The notes: generated by a model from the letters alone, not told the origin. A DNA stretch of 64,000 nucleotides from Adineta ricciae (GCA_905250025.1 CAJNOJ010000054.1:372001-436000), one strand, 5' to 3'. Counted from the stretch's first letter, positions 10,801-23,385 are shown. Numbers and translations: made by a program.

Positions 10801-12146
10801 GGACTTATTGAAAAAGATGACTTACTCGTAAATGACATCGACAAGATCAACAAGTTCGGGTAGAATAGCTTCCAACTTTTCACTATGTTCATCACTTCGA
10901 CTCAGATATTCCACTAGATGTTGCCAGAAGAAAGCCGATTCGCAATCAAGTTGTTCGACTTCGATCAATTTCTTCTCGCTAATAAATGTGTCTTTGAAAT
11001 GATCGTAATGTTTAGTTAAATTATCATCAAATAGCATCTTTAATATTCGTCCAGTCTGTTCACCGATATTCATTACGTCGATCATTTTCAAAAAGCCAGT
11101 GATCGTTTTATGAGCATCCGGATGTTGTGTTAAATCAGCTCCAGGTGGAACCGGTAACTTATCAATCCATGTGTGCACAACGCATTCAACAAATGCGCGA
11201 ACTACTGGCTCCTCGGGATCCTCCATACCCATTCGCACAATATTACATCGTTCTTTTGTTGGTAATACTTTCAATGTTTGAACTTTTTGGGCGAAGACAT
11301 TGTACGCGCACAGACGAACTGTTGCATTGGTGTCCGTTAAACGTCGTAAGAAATGAGGCAGGTTCGAACGGGTTATAGCGATGGAGCGAAGCGATTCTTT
11401 TCGAACAAGTGGATGGGAATCATGATCCATTAACCAAATAAGACCTATGAGATGTACAAATGATCATTTTTTTTTCGAGAAGAAAAGAAAATTTACGTTT
11501 GGTAATCAAATCGTCGGGATCTTTTGTGTTCTGTAATCGACCACTTGCTTTGGCTGCCTGAGCCCGAACTTGGTAACTTCTATCATTCATTCGATCGAGA
11601 CAAATGTTTACTAGTAATTCAAAGAGATCACCATCCAATTCAGCGTTTTCAGCCATTTTCTCCAAGGTTTGACCTATGAGAACACATATGTTTGCACGAA
11701 CATAGTCACTCGGATGATTTTTATGCTAAACGAGAAAAATAAGTCACTCAGCGAATGTCAAAGATTTCAAATTACTTCATCGAAGAATTGAATCACACGC
11801 GGTAAAATTGGATGAAACAGATCACCCTGAATACTATCGTTATGTTGTGAATCATCATTGTTATTTGTCAATGAGCCGATCTCAATAGTAAGAAATGAAG
11901 AAATAAATTGCAGAGCATGCGCAACAAATGTTGAATTCGATGGAGCAATGATCGTTGAAGCAATACAACGGAGGAAATCATCATGGAATGCTTGTTGATC
12001 ACACTGAACAAAAACAGAAGAAAATGAACATCTTTTCAGAGAGAACAAACCTTGACGTAAAGATCAGCAAGTGCTTTGATATGTTCGCCATGACGAATAT
12101 TATTATTTTGAGCTTGATCGAGAATATTTCGAATCGCTTTCTCCAT
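7828..12146 (-). CDS. NCAPG: Condensin complex subunit 3 (CAP-G)
   Basis: A multi-exon gene with introns of about 50-60 bp. It starts at ATG 12146 (MEKAIRNILDQAQ) and ends at TAA 7828. It encodes the HEAT-repeat non-SMC condensin I subunit needed for mitotic chromosome compaction. Supporting stretches are RSYQVRAQAAKASGRLQ, the family-typical segment HFLRRLTDTNATVRLCAYNV followed by FAQKVQTL near 11270-11380, and a PLVRKESLRSIAI repeat. The C-terminal about 180 residues (7828-8376) are low-complexity: a Pro-rich patch, Ser/Asp/Glu clusters and basic RSSARRQQ- and KHRR-type motifs. Such a tail fits the phosphorylated CAP-G tail. Exon boundaries were not all resolved. Assignment rests on the N-terminal two thirds. 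Confidence 0.85.
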
Positions 12147-12608
12147 TTTTCAATACTTGACAATGCAACAAGAACGAACTTTAAAGAAAGAACGAATGTA
12201 TACGTTATTGAACGGTTGAATTCAATTCGTACGTCGAACAAAGACGAACATCGTGAAAAGCATAGATAGATGACGCTATTCTTTCTCTGACTTTTAGGTT
12301 CAACGACATCTCATGACAATTCACAATCTCGTTACAAATTGTCTCCTCTCTTTGTCAAGAGATAAATAGTCGAATTTCCATGTTTTATTTAGCTATTAAT
12401 TCATTTTCAATAACAAAGACGGTAGATTGATATGATGCGCTTTCCTGAAATTGCTGCCTTCCATTATCGTTTATCCTATATTTCTCGATGGTGTCAGTTA
12501 TAAAAAAAAAGTTCATCAAAACTATCGTGACAATAGCAATATCTGACTTGGACAAGAACATGAAGACAAATAGGTAACAATCATAGAGTACATTGTAAAA
12601 AGAAGAGT
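12147..12608. other. Spacer between NCAPG and a small membrane-protein gene
   Basis: AT-rich spacer of about 460 bp holding the likely NCAPG promoter and the 3' flank of the next minus-strand gene. Short open frames that overlap the NCAPG start on either strand are out-of-frame readings of the first exon. I see no repeat or RNA gene. Confidence 0.5.
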
Positions 12609-13265
12609 CTATTTAGCTGTTACGAATGATGCTGTTGATTGCCGTTCAAGATCATTGGACATGTCAGTTGAAAATAGCGGATTTGGTACTTCGAGGTTAT
12701 CCATCTAGACAAATCTACTGTTCGAATTTGAGAATCTGAATATGTGACTCACAGAAGCAAAACCGCTGCATTCATAAACTGAATGAGGAGTGTCAGATGG
12801 TGAAGGTATCGATGAATAACATGAATCATTTATTTTCATATTGGTAATATCCATAATAGATTGATCTTTAATCACTCTAAGCGATTAACATGAATCGAAT
12901 GAGACTTTCACATTTATATCTTAAACAATCACTCACTTCTGTCGCTCTATCAATTCATTTCGTTGTTGTTCATAATACGCCATCAATGTACTTTGTACTA
13001 ACAATGTTTCATTAGCCGTGATTGGTAAAAAATCAATCTTTTCATGTTTTTCATCGTTGGACTTCTTTGACGGCACACTAAACACACTTTTTTTTACAGT
13101 TTTTCATAGAATAAAATCGAATGTTATACTTGTAACAAAACATCAATACTACTATCAAACCAATAATTAAGAAAGCACATATGATAATTTCAAAAGCTAA
13201 ACAGAAACGAGAGACTTTTAATAATTTGAGATTCGATGCGTATAAATATTACCAAGAATCAACAT
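12609..13265 (-). CDS. Small single-pass membrane protein, unknown family
   Basis: Five short exons (13253-13265, 13130-13196, 12937-13077, 12753-12876, 12609-12704) joined at GT-AG sites give exactly 147 codons, so about 146 residues. The first exon is only 13 nt. The protein opens with one strongly hydrophobic segment at about residues 2-25 (EIIICAFLIIGLIVVLMF). A polar tail follows with a Lys-rich patch (SKKSNDEKHEK), a short helical stretch with YYEQQRNELIERQK, and Ser/Pro-rich segments. The N-terminal helix could be a signal anchor. No known domain is recognised. It lies between ASPHD-like (203 bp upstream) and NCAPG on the same strand. Phase closure over four introns is the main support; the tiny first exon is the least certain part. 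Confidence 0.6.
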
Positions 13266-13468
13266 TCGTTAAACTCAAATCAAGCATTCGACTAGAAAGA
13301 AAAGCGAAGGTCAATATGGGTTTCACTCATCGTGAAGAAGGCGTTCCTTTCCTAATATATTATTTATTTCGTTAACAAAAAGAAACGAGGGCTACATAGA
13401 TCTATCAGACTAATTTTTGAGGATTAGAAAAAATTCAGAATAAAAAACAGCAACAATGAGACGTTGTT

Positions 13469-14338
13469 TTATGCTAAATCAGTATTAAAAATAGATGCTA
13501 ATTGTTGACGCATATCATTGGCTAAATCTGGATGCCAGAAGTCAATTGTTACGAATACTTGTTTGCCTTCCTGGGGATTTTTGATGGAATGTTCGACAGC
13601 GTGGTTATATGTAGTTGATTGTTGATTCTGAATTGTTAAACGTTTTCGTTTGTTGAGAAGAACGTATGCGGGTGATTGTTCGTCACATAAAAGGCCGAAG
13701 TGCATGCGAATTGAACAATTGGTTAAGCCTTTGGACGCTTCTTCGATTTGTTCGGACGAGGAAAATGTGAGAAAACAATTTCCGAAAAGACAATTGGTGC
13801 TGTTGACACAAATAGCGTTGGGTAATGATTGCAGAATTTCGAATAATTTGGGAAATTTTTTGCAATTTATCGAGTTTTCTTTGCCGTTTTCATACAGATG
13901 AAGATGTGTCCAAGAGACAGTTTCATTTTCTTGAAAATACTTGACAATTTCCTGCCGAAGTTCTTGATAATGTTCAACTAAAATCTTCTGATCGGCGATA
14001 TCAACTATCGTACTACTCAAACCACGATGAAAATACACCGTTGGTTTTTCATCGTTTTTACTGCATAAACGATCATGTTGCGCTAGGTTATTATGAATAA
14101 TCGAGCCGAAACGATTATCTTCATCATTGTAATCTTGTTTAATTCGATTGATTGCACGACCACGAACTGACCCTGCTCCAAGGCATTTCGAACAGAATGG
14201 ATTCGGACAATGATTGGAACGTAAAACAAAGTGTAATAATATTCGGTACACACAGACTACGCCCATGATAACGAAGAATCGAAAGAACCATACTTGGTCG
14301 CGGAGTAGTTCATACGAATCTTGTAATGATTTCAACAT
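13469..14338 (-). CDS. ASPHD-like membrane protein with a degenerate aspartyl/asparaginyl beta-hydroxylase fold
   Basis: An intronless 289-residue frame. Residues about 16-40 are one membrane helix (VWFFRFFVIMGVVCVYRILL), followed by a CPNPFCSKC cysteine motif as in ASPHD1/2-type proteins. From about residue 150 the sequence follows the beta-hydroxylase domain, with TNCSIRMHFGL, YNHAVEHSIKN and a terminal DFWHPDL. Active members use Fe(II) and 2-oxoglutarate. Here the first iron-ligand histidine of the PHxGPTN motif appears replaced (ASKGLTN). The late arginine that binds 2-oxoglutarate (FRLIF in human ASPH) aligns with Lys in GKQVF, while the second His (VEHS) remains. It may therefore be a pseudoenzyme. 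The likely topology is type II, with the domain in the ER or Golgi lumen. Family assignment is good; loss of activity is inferred. Confidence 0.7.
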   Translation of the reverse strand: MLKSLQDSYELLRDQVWFFRFFVIMGVVCVYRILLHFVLRSNHCPNPFCSKCLGAGSVRGRAINRIKQDYNDEDNRFGSIIHNNLAQHDRLCSKNDEKPTVYFHRGLSSTIVDIADQKILVEHYQELRQEIVKYFQENETVSWTHLHLYENGKENSINCKKFPKLFEILQSLPNAICVNSTNCLFGNCFLTFSSSEQIEEASKGLTNCSIRMHFGLLCDEQSPAYVLLNKRKRLTIQNQQSTTYNHAVEHSIKNPQEGKQVFVTIDFWHPDLANDMRQQLASIFNTDLA

Positions 14339-14779
14339 TTTCCTGATCTAGAACAAGTCGACGATATGTTTCAATCTAAAATTTCAAGCACTTGGTTTAT
14401 TGTCATGCACGCGTGTTTACTACATGTCTCACACATTCTATTCGCAGTGTTTTTTTTGTTGAATCAAAAAATGAAGAACAAGGAAAAATATGAAAACGAA
14501 AAGGTACGATAGCGATTGCTCAGTATTGAAACTAAACAAACCGTATTGATGAATATAAATACATAAATCTTTGCCATACAACCCACCAGACTTATATTAT
14601 CATCGAATCGTCCATAATATGAAAGAAAACGAAAAAAAAAACTCAGTTTCTTTTTTTTCTGTTGAAAAGAACGAGAATATGTATAAATATTTATAGAGAG
14701 CGAATGTTCAGCTTGTGAATATATCTCTTGGTTATAAGAATTCTGTACACGGATAAATAGAAAGAAGATAATTTTGATG
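14339..14779. other. Spacer between BAG6 and the ASPHD-like gene
   Basis: AT-rich spacer with long A and T runs between two minus-strand genes. A 109-codon minus frame at 14464-14793 is Phe/Tyr/Ser-rich low-complexity and overlaps the BAG6 stop, so I do not treat it as a gene. Confidence 0.5.
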
Positions 14780-17700
14780 TTATTTATCACCATCTAAATA
14801 ACGTTTGGTATTCGGCATACGATTTTGCACTTCGGGATAGTCTCGATCTTGTCTTAGACGTTGTTCTAGTAAACGTTTGAGTTCTTGTTCGAATGTACTG
14901 ACAAGTGCTGGTGATGCAGCTTCACCCGTGAGAACACTTTCAGGCGTAGATGTCGTCGCATTTGATATCTGATTCGACGATGAATTAACTGATGAAGCAC
15001 GTAAAACCAATGTTTGTAAGAGATTTGATGATGTCAAGTCTTCACGCATATGAACACGACGTCGTTTAGCTGGCATACCTTCTTTATAAGCATCGCTAAA
15101 TGGAGTTTGAGCTGGCGCATTCTGTTGACTGTTTACATCTCGGATAACAATTGGAATCCAATCCTATAAATGTCAAGTCATAAAAATCTTCTTTCTATGC
15201 ATCACGTCTCATTTCACAAACCTCTGGTAAGTTTTCTCGCCAAGATGCATTTGATGTTGCACTTTGTCTAGTTGATGTCGATGGTGTTGTAGTCGCTCCC
15301 GCTACTGCTCGACGTTCTTGATCAGTTCTATTTACTATACTACTCATTAATGTTGATGATGGAGGAGTAGCAGTCGCAGGAGGCACGTGACGTTCAACTG
15401 TTGGTGTTGGCTCGACTAAATATTGTTGCACATCAGGCGGCGATGTACGAATTTCACCGAAAGCGGTTGTTAGAGATGTTTGAAGGTAGGTTTCTGACCA
15501 TCCTACGATCATTGGATTTGTTGAACGAAAGACAGCACGCTAAATGAAAGAAATATTCAAAGTTATGACGAAGGACATCTTCATAGGAATCTAATTACGT
15601 GTCGACTTAAAATAAAATCTATTGCAGCTGTCTCTCCGCCTTCGAGACAATGTGATGATAATGCCAGATATTCGTTACGCATTATGGTTAATCGATGTCG
15701 AAAATGTTCGAACCAAATAGTATCGGCTAAAGAAAATGGAAATCAAACATCGATGTACATATCGAACATGAACACATACGATCATTAAATAAAATATTCA
15801 ATAGTTTACGGACGTGGTGATGAAAGAAACGTTTCATAACATTTGCGATGTTTACATTTGGTTTCACTCGAAGCTCATTCTAGTATAGAGATAATAATTA
15901 ATTAGAACATTCAATCATTGCGGTCACTTACGAAATTTATTGAAGCTTCTTGCAAAAGTGATTCGTAAAGTTTATTTGTTAACTCTTCCAGTGTATCTTC
16001 TGTAATGGGTCTTCCTTGGAGAACGACATTTCTATTTAAAAATAAGAACATAGACCGAATCAATCAGGAAATTCTATGATCAATTTACCGTAAATATTCT
16101 GTTGCTGATTGACGTGCTTCATTTATACGTGCTCCAACTGGATTGCCCAAAACAACACTCCAAACATCGGTAAACCGCATACGTGTTGTCATTGCTGAAA
16201 ATAATTCACTGATAATATTCGTACCTGAAAAGAAAACAAATGATTATTTAGCAAGAATTTTTAGAACTGAAGTTCTGTGTACCATCGGTTGAGCGAACGT
16301 CGACGTCTTCACCGAAACGTCGCATAAAGGATCCAATAGTCAGATTTTCTAATTCAGGATTATCCATACCACCGCCCAGTAAACGTAATAATTCTACAGG
16401 GTTTATAATGAGATATCATTCTTTGAATGAGCAGCAATTTACCTCCTAACATTTGTTCAGTAACATTGTCATTTTCATTACTGTTGGCTCCGGTTGATGT
16501 ATTACTATTCTGTGTTGAAGAACTTGTATTAGATGTAGCAGTTGTAGATGGTGATGTTGAAGCAGTGGTTGATGGAGTCGCATTTATCAATGTTGCTCCA
16601 GGTATGAGTCGACCCGTGATGCCTTGAACCATACTGTTAATCGATCGAGCAAAGTTCGAGAAATCTAAACCACCAGCAACAACGCCCGGAATATTGTTGA
16701 CAGCAGGCGGTGCTGTTGCGTGTTGTGCTTGATTTGTCCCACTGGATTGTGTTGGTGTCGGCTGTGGTGCTTGAATATTCGAATGGCCAGCGTTGTTTTG
16801 ACCAATGTTTACTAAATGGAAGTCGATTCGATTTTGAAATCTATTTTACTAAAAAATGGTATACATACATCGAACGCGTCCATTACCACTTCGTAAAACA
16901 CCAGGTAGAATTTGTGAGAGAACTTGACTTAAAATAGCATTCTAAATGAGTTCAATGAAAATGGTATAACAAAACAAACTGAGAACATTTAGAAAAGAAT
17001 TACTATTTGAACTTGTTCTCCGTCATTCGTCGCCGAAGGTTGTTGTTGTCGTTGTTGAGCGGCGTCAGTTGACGATGCTGTTGTCGATGAGGGTAATTGA
17101 GATGTGTCGACGGTTGTTGAAGTCGATATAACCATTGGAATTTCGAACGAATGTGCTGTCATATTGTAAGCATGACCGTTAGGTGTAAACATCGTGCTAC
17201 CTGTAGGAGCGCCGGGTGAAGATAACATGAAGTTTTGCATTTGTTGTTGCTGTTGATTCTGTTGTGCCCATGGTCCAGCTGGGTGACGATGACGACCACG
17301 ATTACGCTGTGGTGTCGTAGCAAATATAACAGCACGATTGGGTGTATTATTCAATGCAGCCACTTCGTTCGGTGTTAGATTAGTGGCATTATTCGGATTG
17401 TCAAACGGTGGACGTAACGTTTGAGTGAAGTATGGTGATGCACATGGTAAACTTCGGTCGATTGATTCTACAATAAAGTCAGAGTGAAGGATCTATATAA
17501 TAAGTTTTGTAATAATTTACGTATGATAGCAGGTCCTCGAAGACGAGGGATTGCTGGCATTTGTGAAGGGGGAAGTGGTGGAGTTGGTATAGGAAGTTCC
17601 ATTGATGGGAGATCTATCCATTCATTGTCGTCATCTTCAATATTTGATTGCGTTGAAATATTTGTATTGGTATTGGGTGGCCGTGAGTCAGCAGAACGCG

Positions 17701-20302
17701 ATCGGGTCGTCTCGTTACGATCACGAATTGACGAAGCTGAATCGGGTTGAAGAGCGAATGCGGAACGCAGTAGAGAATTCGCTATATTTTGATTATTGTT
17801 ATTCAATGGTTGAGTACTATTATTTGCACCGCCTGGTGTTTGCTGATTGGCTATCTGTGCAAAATGTTCTAAAAAATCAAAGATGTGATGATACTTATAG
17901 TTAGAATGAAAGTGAATACAAACGTTGAACACTATTTGAAACACGTTGAGCTATTTCAGCAGCAAGATTATTGTCTAATTGGCCACCGTTGATATGAATA
18001 GGACTTGAAATCACGTGTGTAGAACCTGAAGGGAGATTGACTAGAGAAAACCAATGACAATTCACAATTTTAACAAATGAAAATTCTGGACAAGATCCTT
18101 TACTTGGTATTGATTGATTCGATGCAGTATTTACTGCCGATGGCTGCGATGAAGGCGAACTACCAGTTTGTACATCAGCGACGACGGATGCTGATACTTG
18201 ATTGAGAGTAATTCCATCGGGCCCCATTTGCATAAATGTGTACGGTAGAGTACCAAGATTGAAACGCATCGATGGTTGCATATTACCATAATTACCTGGA
18301 ACTGGTGCCGGAGGACGGAAAGGCATGCTTGGTCGTGTAGCAGTATTGAGTACCTAAATAGAGAATAGTGCGAAATAAGTAATATAATTGTTGAACTGAC
18401 CATGCGAGGTATTTGAACCATCGGATTTTGAAATGGCATTCGGACTTCTCCAGACATCATTGTCGGATTTGCACCAGTTGTGATCTGTATAGGTCCCATA
18501 ATACGAGCTGCCGCTACCGCTGTTGGCTATAAAGTATATCATGATCATTGATTTATGTTACTGAAAGAGATTTAAATATTTACTTGTCGTCCAATCGAAC
18601 GTGAAGCACGTGGAAGAATTCTTGGTGCTCCGTCTTGGCCGGATGCTACTCCAACTGCGGCATTTTGTGTAATCGAAGCAAGACCTGCTTGTGAAATTGG
18701 TAATTCTCCCAAATGTAAGACTCGTGTTTCTAATGGATCATTCAAATCAAGAGTGAAATCAGTTATATTGTGATATATATGTGCAATTAAATGTGTTGCT
18801 TCATTATACAATGAATAGAATCGTTGACGACCAGCTAACTCTTGTTCCTTGACAAAAAACATAATTGTGAATTAAATTACTAAATTCGCTGAGATTACTT
18901 ACAAATGCGTCGCTTTGTGTTATGGTACGTATATAAACTTGATGAAAGCTTTGTAATCGTTGGTGTTCCATATCGATTGTGTTCATCAATTCAGCTAAAT
19001 CCCGAGCTGTTCGTCTAAAATTAACATTTGGCATTTGGAATCGAATAAAATGTTCGAATAAACATACGGAGGCGTTGGTGTTTGATTATTATTTGTGGTT
19101 CTTGTTGGTGTTGCAGCACTATTTGCAGACATAGCGCTGGTTGTGCTTGACGGTGTACGAAGTGTTTCATTTGCATGTATTGAACCTTGCGATTCGGCAT
19201 CCATTTCAGTTGATGTGATATCTTCCATGCCGAGAAATGTGGTCGACGGTGCTGTCGCAGATGGTGATGCTGCTGCTGCTGCTGCTGGTTGCTGTGGCGG
19301 TGGACGTGGCACAACAGTCGGCTCCGTTTGTGTTGGGACTGGTTGTGGTGGGCTTGCTGTTCTTTCTGAAGCTGATGGTGGTGGAGTAGGTGACAGTTGA
19401 AAATTTGACTGCACAATTTGCTACAAACATATGCATATTACAGAACTGTAATTATTTCAATTTGAATAATCTCACTTCAATACGATCAATACGAAGTTTC
19501 AGTCGTGTTAACATACGGCCAATAGACCGAAAGCGTTCGTTAATTTCTTGTTGCTCTAAAACTTGATTTACATTGCCAAAATCAATGTTAATATCGACAC
19601 CATGACCATCCGACTAATGAAGAGAGAAATAGTCTGACAAAATGTCAATGATAATCACTTACAGCCATTGTGGTGTTCACTTGAGCTTGTCGACCAACAT
19701 CACCCAAATCATTGAGTAGATTTTGAACCAAATTCTACATGAAACAGAGAGCGTGTTTAATTATATGAAACCTTCAAACTATAAAATATTCAACAAACTT
19801 GAAGGTCATTCGGTTGTAAATTCGCAACACCAGGAAAAGCATTTATAAAGATACTCGTTGTTTCATTAACTTCATCCATCATTGCTTGATTTAGTCCGCC
19901 ATCGTTCGTACCTATACCTGTGCCACTTAAAGCTGCACCGGTAGTGTTATGCGGTGCAGGTGGTGGAATTGGTTCAGCACGCTCAACGAAATGAATTGTT
20001 TTATCTTGGATATCTAATGAAAACTTCAATTAGAACAACAACATTTACCAACGTCAATCTTACTGCTGTCGATTAATTTCGTATCATCTTGTAAAACTTT
20101 TCCTTGGAAAATCAAACGTTGCCGTTCAATTGGAATATTCAATTCTTCACGTAAACGTTCTTTAAATTGACGAACAGTTGTCTATAGAAGAAATCAGATG
20201 TGAATATTCAGGAGTCAATGTACGAAGAGAAGGTCATACCGATTCATCAACTTCATACTTGCGACTATCACCACTCAAAAATTTAAGTGTAAATTCAAAC
20301 AT
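14780..20302 (-). CDS. BAG6: Large proline-rich protein BAG6 (BAT3/Scythe)
   Basis: A multi-exon gene starting at ATG 20302 (MFEFTLKFLSGDSRKYEVDE) and ending at TAA 14780. The N-terminus is a ubiquitin-like domain with KERLREELNIPIERQRLIF, then DIQDKTIHFVERAEP, which mirrors the BAG6 segment after the UBL. The centre is long, low-complexity and Ser/Thr/Pro/Gln-rich with short folded islands. The C-terminus carries the diagnostic run DWIPIVIRD, then SDAYKEGMPAKRRR (nuclear localisation signal and BAG-like region), and ends PNTKRYLDGDK. BAG6 holds hydrophobic client proteins, hands tail-anchored proteins to the GET/TRC pathway and sends defective ones to the proteasome. My estimate is roughly 1,500 residues, longer than the human protein because of the Ser/Pro/Gln-rich middle. 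Internal exon borders are only partly resolved. Confidence 0.85.
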
Positions 20303-20425
20303 TAAAATGATTTCTATCTAGAATAGAAATATACAAATGAGATTCATCTGAACTTGAGTGATGATTTTCGTTCAATCAAAAAATGTATCTGAGAATATCG
20401 AATTCCTTGTTCACTAAACCACCGT

Positions 20426-20900
20426 CTAACGAAATTTCGGTAAAAATATTCCTGCTCGTTTCATATATTCTTTGTACGTGGGTCCAAATTTTTCAATTAA
20501 TGCTTTTCGTCTTGATGAACTCGTTTAAGTACAACAAGTAAATATGGTAACGAGAGAAAACATGATAAAATCCAACAATGATCGTGAAGAAGTGCAGCAC
20601 CGGTTAATTCCAAAAACGTACCAATATATCCCGGATAATACATATACACATAAAGAGCAGTATTAATCATTTCGTGACCATTGCTAATACTGACTTTATA
20701 CGTATGAAATTTTCACAGTTGTATAATTACAGTTTGTCGGAGGAAGAACTCTGGTAATGAAAGTCAAAGCATCCAAGATACCTGACATATTCGATGATAA
20801 CAAAGATGTGTAATGAGAATTGGTGTAGAGAAAATAGATGAATATAGCCAGAACATTGGAAACGAATTTGGCGATGTAGATTAACGTCATTATACTTTAG
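20426..20900 (-). pseudogene. ICMT-like (isoprenylcysteine carboxyl methyltransferase-type) gene, frameshifted
   Basis: Read on the minus strand, the 3' part gives ISNGHEMINTALYVYMYYPG followed by YIGTFLELTGAALLHD, which matches the conserved GH..I.TG.Y...RHPGY.G segment of ICMT-type methyltransferases. Their characteristic arginine-histidine is YY here. It continues through a hydrophobic segment to QDEK. A frame change of one missing base near 20503-20508 then gives LIEKFGPTYKEYMKRAGIF and a stop at 20426. Upstream, a second frame carries hydrophobic segments (SNVLAIFIYFLY). Active enzymes methylate prenylated cysteines in the ER membrane using S-adenosylmethionine. The frameshift, the in-frame stop near 20710 and the lost RH residues suggest decay. 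A base-calling error and a missed intron could explain parts of this. Confidence 0.45.
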
Positions 20901-21656
20901 TCTTTGCTGGAATTCGATTTTTCATCCTTCTTTTTCAGTTTATCTGACACGAAGCATTGTTTGTCATTCTTAGGCTTCAATCGCATGGTGGAATTGTATG
21001 CATCAAACTCGATAACAATGGGTATACACAAAAGATAAAGGAAAAAGTGTTGCTAAGATATGGATCGTGCTGACACTCTCTAATCAGTATCTGAAACCAA
21101 CGAAGAAATAATGAGTGGTAAAAGAAATACAATTTCAATTATCGTATAGAGAAAATGATTACTATTTAATAAGCAAAACGAGGACAGAAGAGTAAAGGAC
21201 AAGATCGACCTTTCTGATTAATGACAGTCACGAACTTCAAATGATGAAATATTGCCTGCCAATGAATATCTTTGGTCAGAAAATGCATTTTTACGCGGAA
21301 ATCTCTTATCAAAGGAAGAACAAAATGTAAAAATTTGTTTTTTCGATTTTCAATCGCGGAAAATAAAGCGTAATTACAATAGAGAAAAAAGTCATAAATA
21401 AACAACTATCATTGTCCATATTTTACCCAATAGAATATGGACTTGCCAAATCATTATGAAAAAAATTCTTCATTTGTGGAAAATATTCTTTTACACATTC
21501 CAAAAAGTCTCATTACAATAAAAAGAAAGATTTGTCTCTTCGGTATGATTGGATTTCTCATCGACCATACATATTTCACGAAATCGAATCCATGTCGTTA
21601 CCATATCGACACAAGAATTCTTCATCAATCTCTCTGCATCAGAATCAACTAAGAAT
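20901..21656. other. Divergent spacer before the CCDC138-like gene
   Basis: Positions 20901-21100 on the minus strand encode a possible continuation of the decayed methyltransferase region, with hydrophobic FFLYLLCIPIVIEF followed by a Lys-rich stretch. I could not join it into a gene. From 21100 to 21656 the sequence is AT-rich and probably holds the promoter of the plus-strand gene. An in-frame upstream ATG at 21549 offers an alternative, longer start. Confidence 0.4.
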
Positions 21657-23385
21657 ATGAATTACGTTGATTTAAATCAAACTGTTCTTTCATCGTTACA
21701 CTCCGGTGATGAACAATCATCCGATGATGAGATTAAAACACTCAATAGTTCGTCAGCGGATCATGCCGATGCGGATATTGATACAACTTTAGCGTCGATA
21801 CGTTACTCTCCAGCGAATGTCCAAGCTGTTTTCGGTGAATTACAATCGATTCGGCAAAAGCTATCGGAAGAAAACGAACGTTTGAAGAAAAAATCGGATT
21901 TATTGGATCAGTGGGAACAACGAATGCGTGAAACAATCGAACATGGGTGGCAGGCTCATAAAGAGAAATTCGATACCGAAGTGAATAGTTATAAGGAGAA
22001 ATTGAATGTTGCTACCAAAGATTTGAAACGCACCAATGAAAATCTACAAGTCTTACGCGAACAAAATGGCGAATTAAAACGAAATTTGAATGATTTACGT
22101 GAAACAAACGAAAAATTAGTTGAAAAAAGTAAACAAGCCGAAAAACGGGCGGAAAATTTATTACGACTCAATCAGATTGCTGAGCAAAAGATCAAAGAAC
22201 TAGAAAAAGCGATCGAATCACACAAAAAGCCTCTATCTACTCCAAATGACGAATGTACAAAATCTCTCTCTATCCCAGATCAATCCGTCGAACACTCACC
22301 GACTCGTAAGTCATTTTCATTCGTAGAAAATTTCCTTCATTGCTGTCCAGTAGACAAAACACCAACAATTGCATCAACAGATTCGTTAATCTTTCTATTC
22401 AATTGGTTATCCGATATATCTCAAACTTCGCTATCTGAATGGCCGATGTCCTCGTCAATTCCATCGGATAGCTTAGAACGATATTCGAAATTATTAACTA
22501 TTCTCGCTGATCAATCAAATTTCTGTTTGAATAAGAACCATTCGAATCTAATACTTTCATATTTGAAGTTGGTTTATTATTCATTGATTACAATTGAATG
22601 TCCAACGACAGGTGGACAAACACGACATCTTCATTCATGTTCTTATCGACGATTGTGTGAACAAATTCTAAAATGTGAAAAAAATCAGGTAAATCAGTAC
22701 GAGAACTTCTTCAACATCATTCATTTTTTGTGTTATAGGAACGTCCGCATCTTTTCGATGACAACGAACCATTGATTCGCCTCTATGCATGTTTGATAGT
22801 TCTCTTAACTTGTAATAAAATCATCGATCTCATTGCATGTTACAATCAACTTCGATTGGATCTCAACTCGAAAGCATTCATAGATCTTTTCGTCACAAAT
22901 CGTGGAATAATTGCTTTGTATCGATGGTTGAAACCTCCATCACATCACAAAAGACGTATGTCTTCAAAGAATATTCCAATCGTTTCTTCTATTTCTGCTT
23001 TCTTTCAGTAATTTTTGATACAATCGATCTTCTTCTGTTACTTTGTACTGATTCGAAATCTCTCCGTCCATTTTTAAAACAACTAAGCAATGATACATGG
23101 TTTCAGTTATTTTATCAGTTAACTCAACAGTGTAATGACAGCGTTGGCTTGTCGATAACTTCCGGCAATATTCACCTTCCATTGACACCAACATTCGACT
23201 TGAAAACCATGGAAAAATTAGGAATTTTATTCGAAAAACTTTCTGAACTACTCGAAAATCGTCGCTTATTTGCCAAATATAACTTTTTGTATATATTCAA
23301 AGAATGGAAACAAAAATTTGTTACTGATAGTCCTTTTCTCGTGTTGAACATGAAATCTACATTGTTAAATTTAGAACAAAATTAA
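21657..23385 (+). CDS. CCDC138-like coiled-coil protein
   Basis: The start chosen is ATG 21657 (MNYVDLNQTVLSSLHSGDE); an in-frame ATG at 21549 would add 36 residues. Residues about 40-215 are acidic and then a long heptad coiled coil (VFGELQSIRQKLSEENERLK). After a short intron starting at 22306, a helical domain follows (LIFLFNWLSDIS, then LYACLIVLLTC and FLKQLSNDTWFQLFYQLT), ending at 23385. Coiled coil followed by an armadillo-like helical domain fits CCDC138, a centrosome/cilium-associated protein. I could not verify this without a search, so the symbol is left blank. Introns near 22306-22353, 22687-22738 and 22956-23009 are short and GT-AG. Its stop lies only 35 bp before the CEP290 ATG. 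Confidence 0.55.

Noticed and set aside
16427..17904. Plus-strand frames inside BAG6
   Set aside because: Val/Asp/Gly-rich shadows of Ser/Thr/Pro/Gln-rich BAG6 exons on the other strand.
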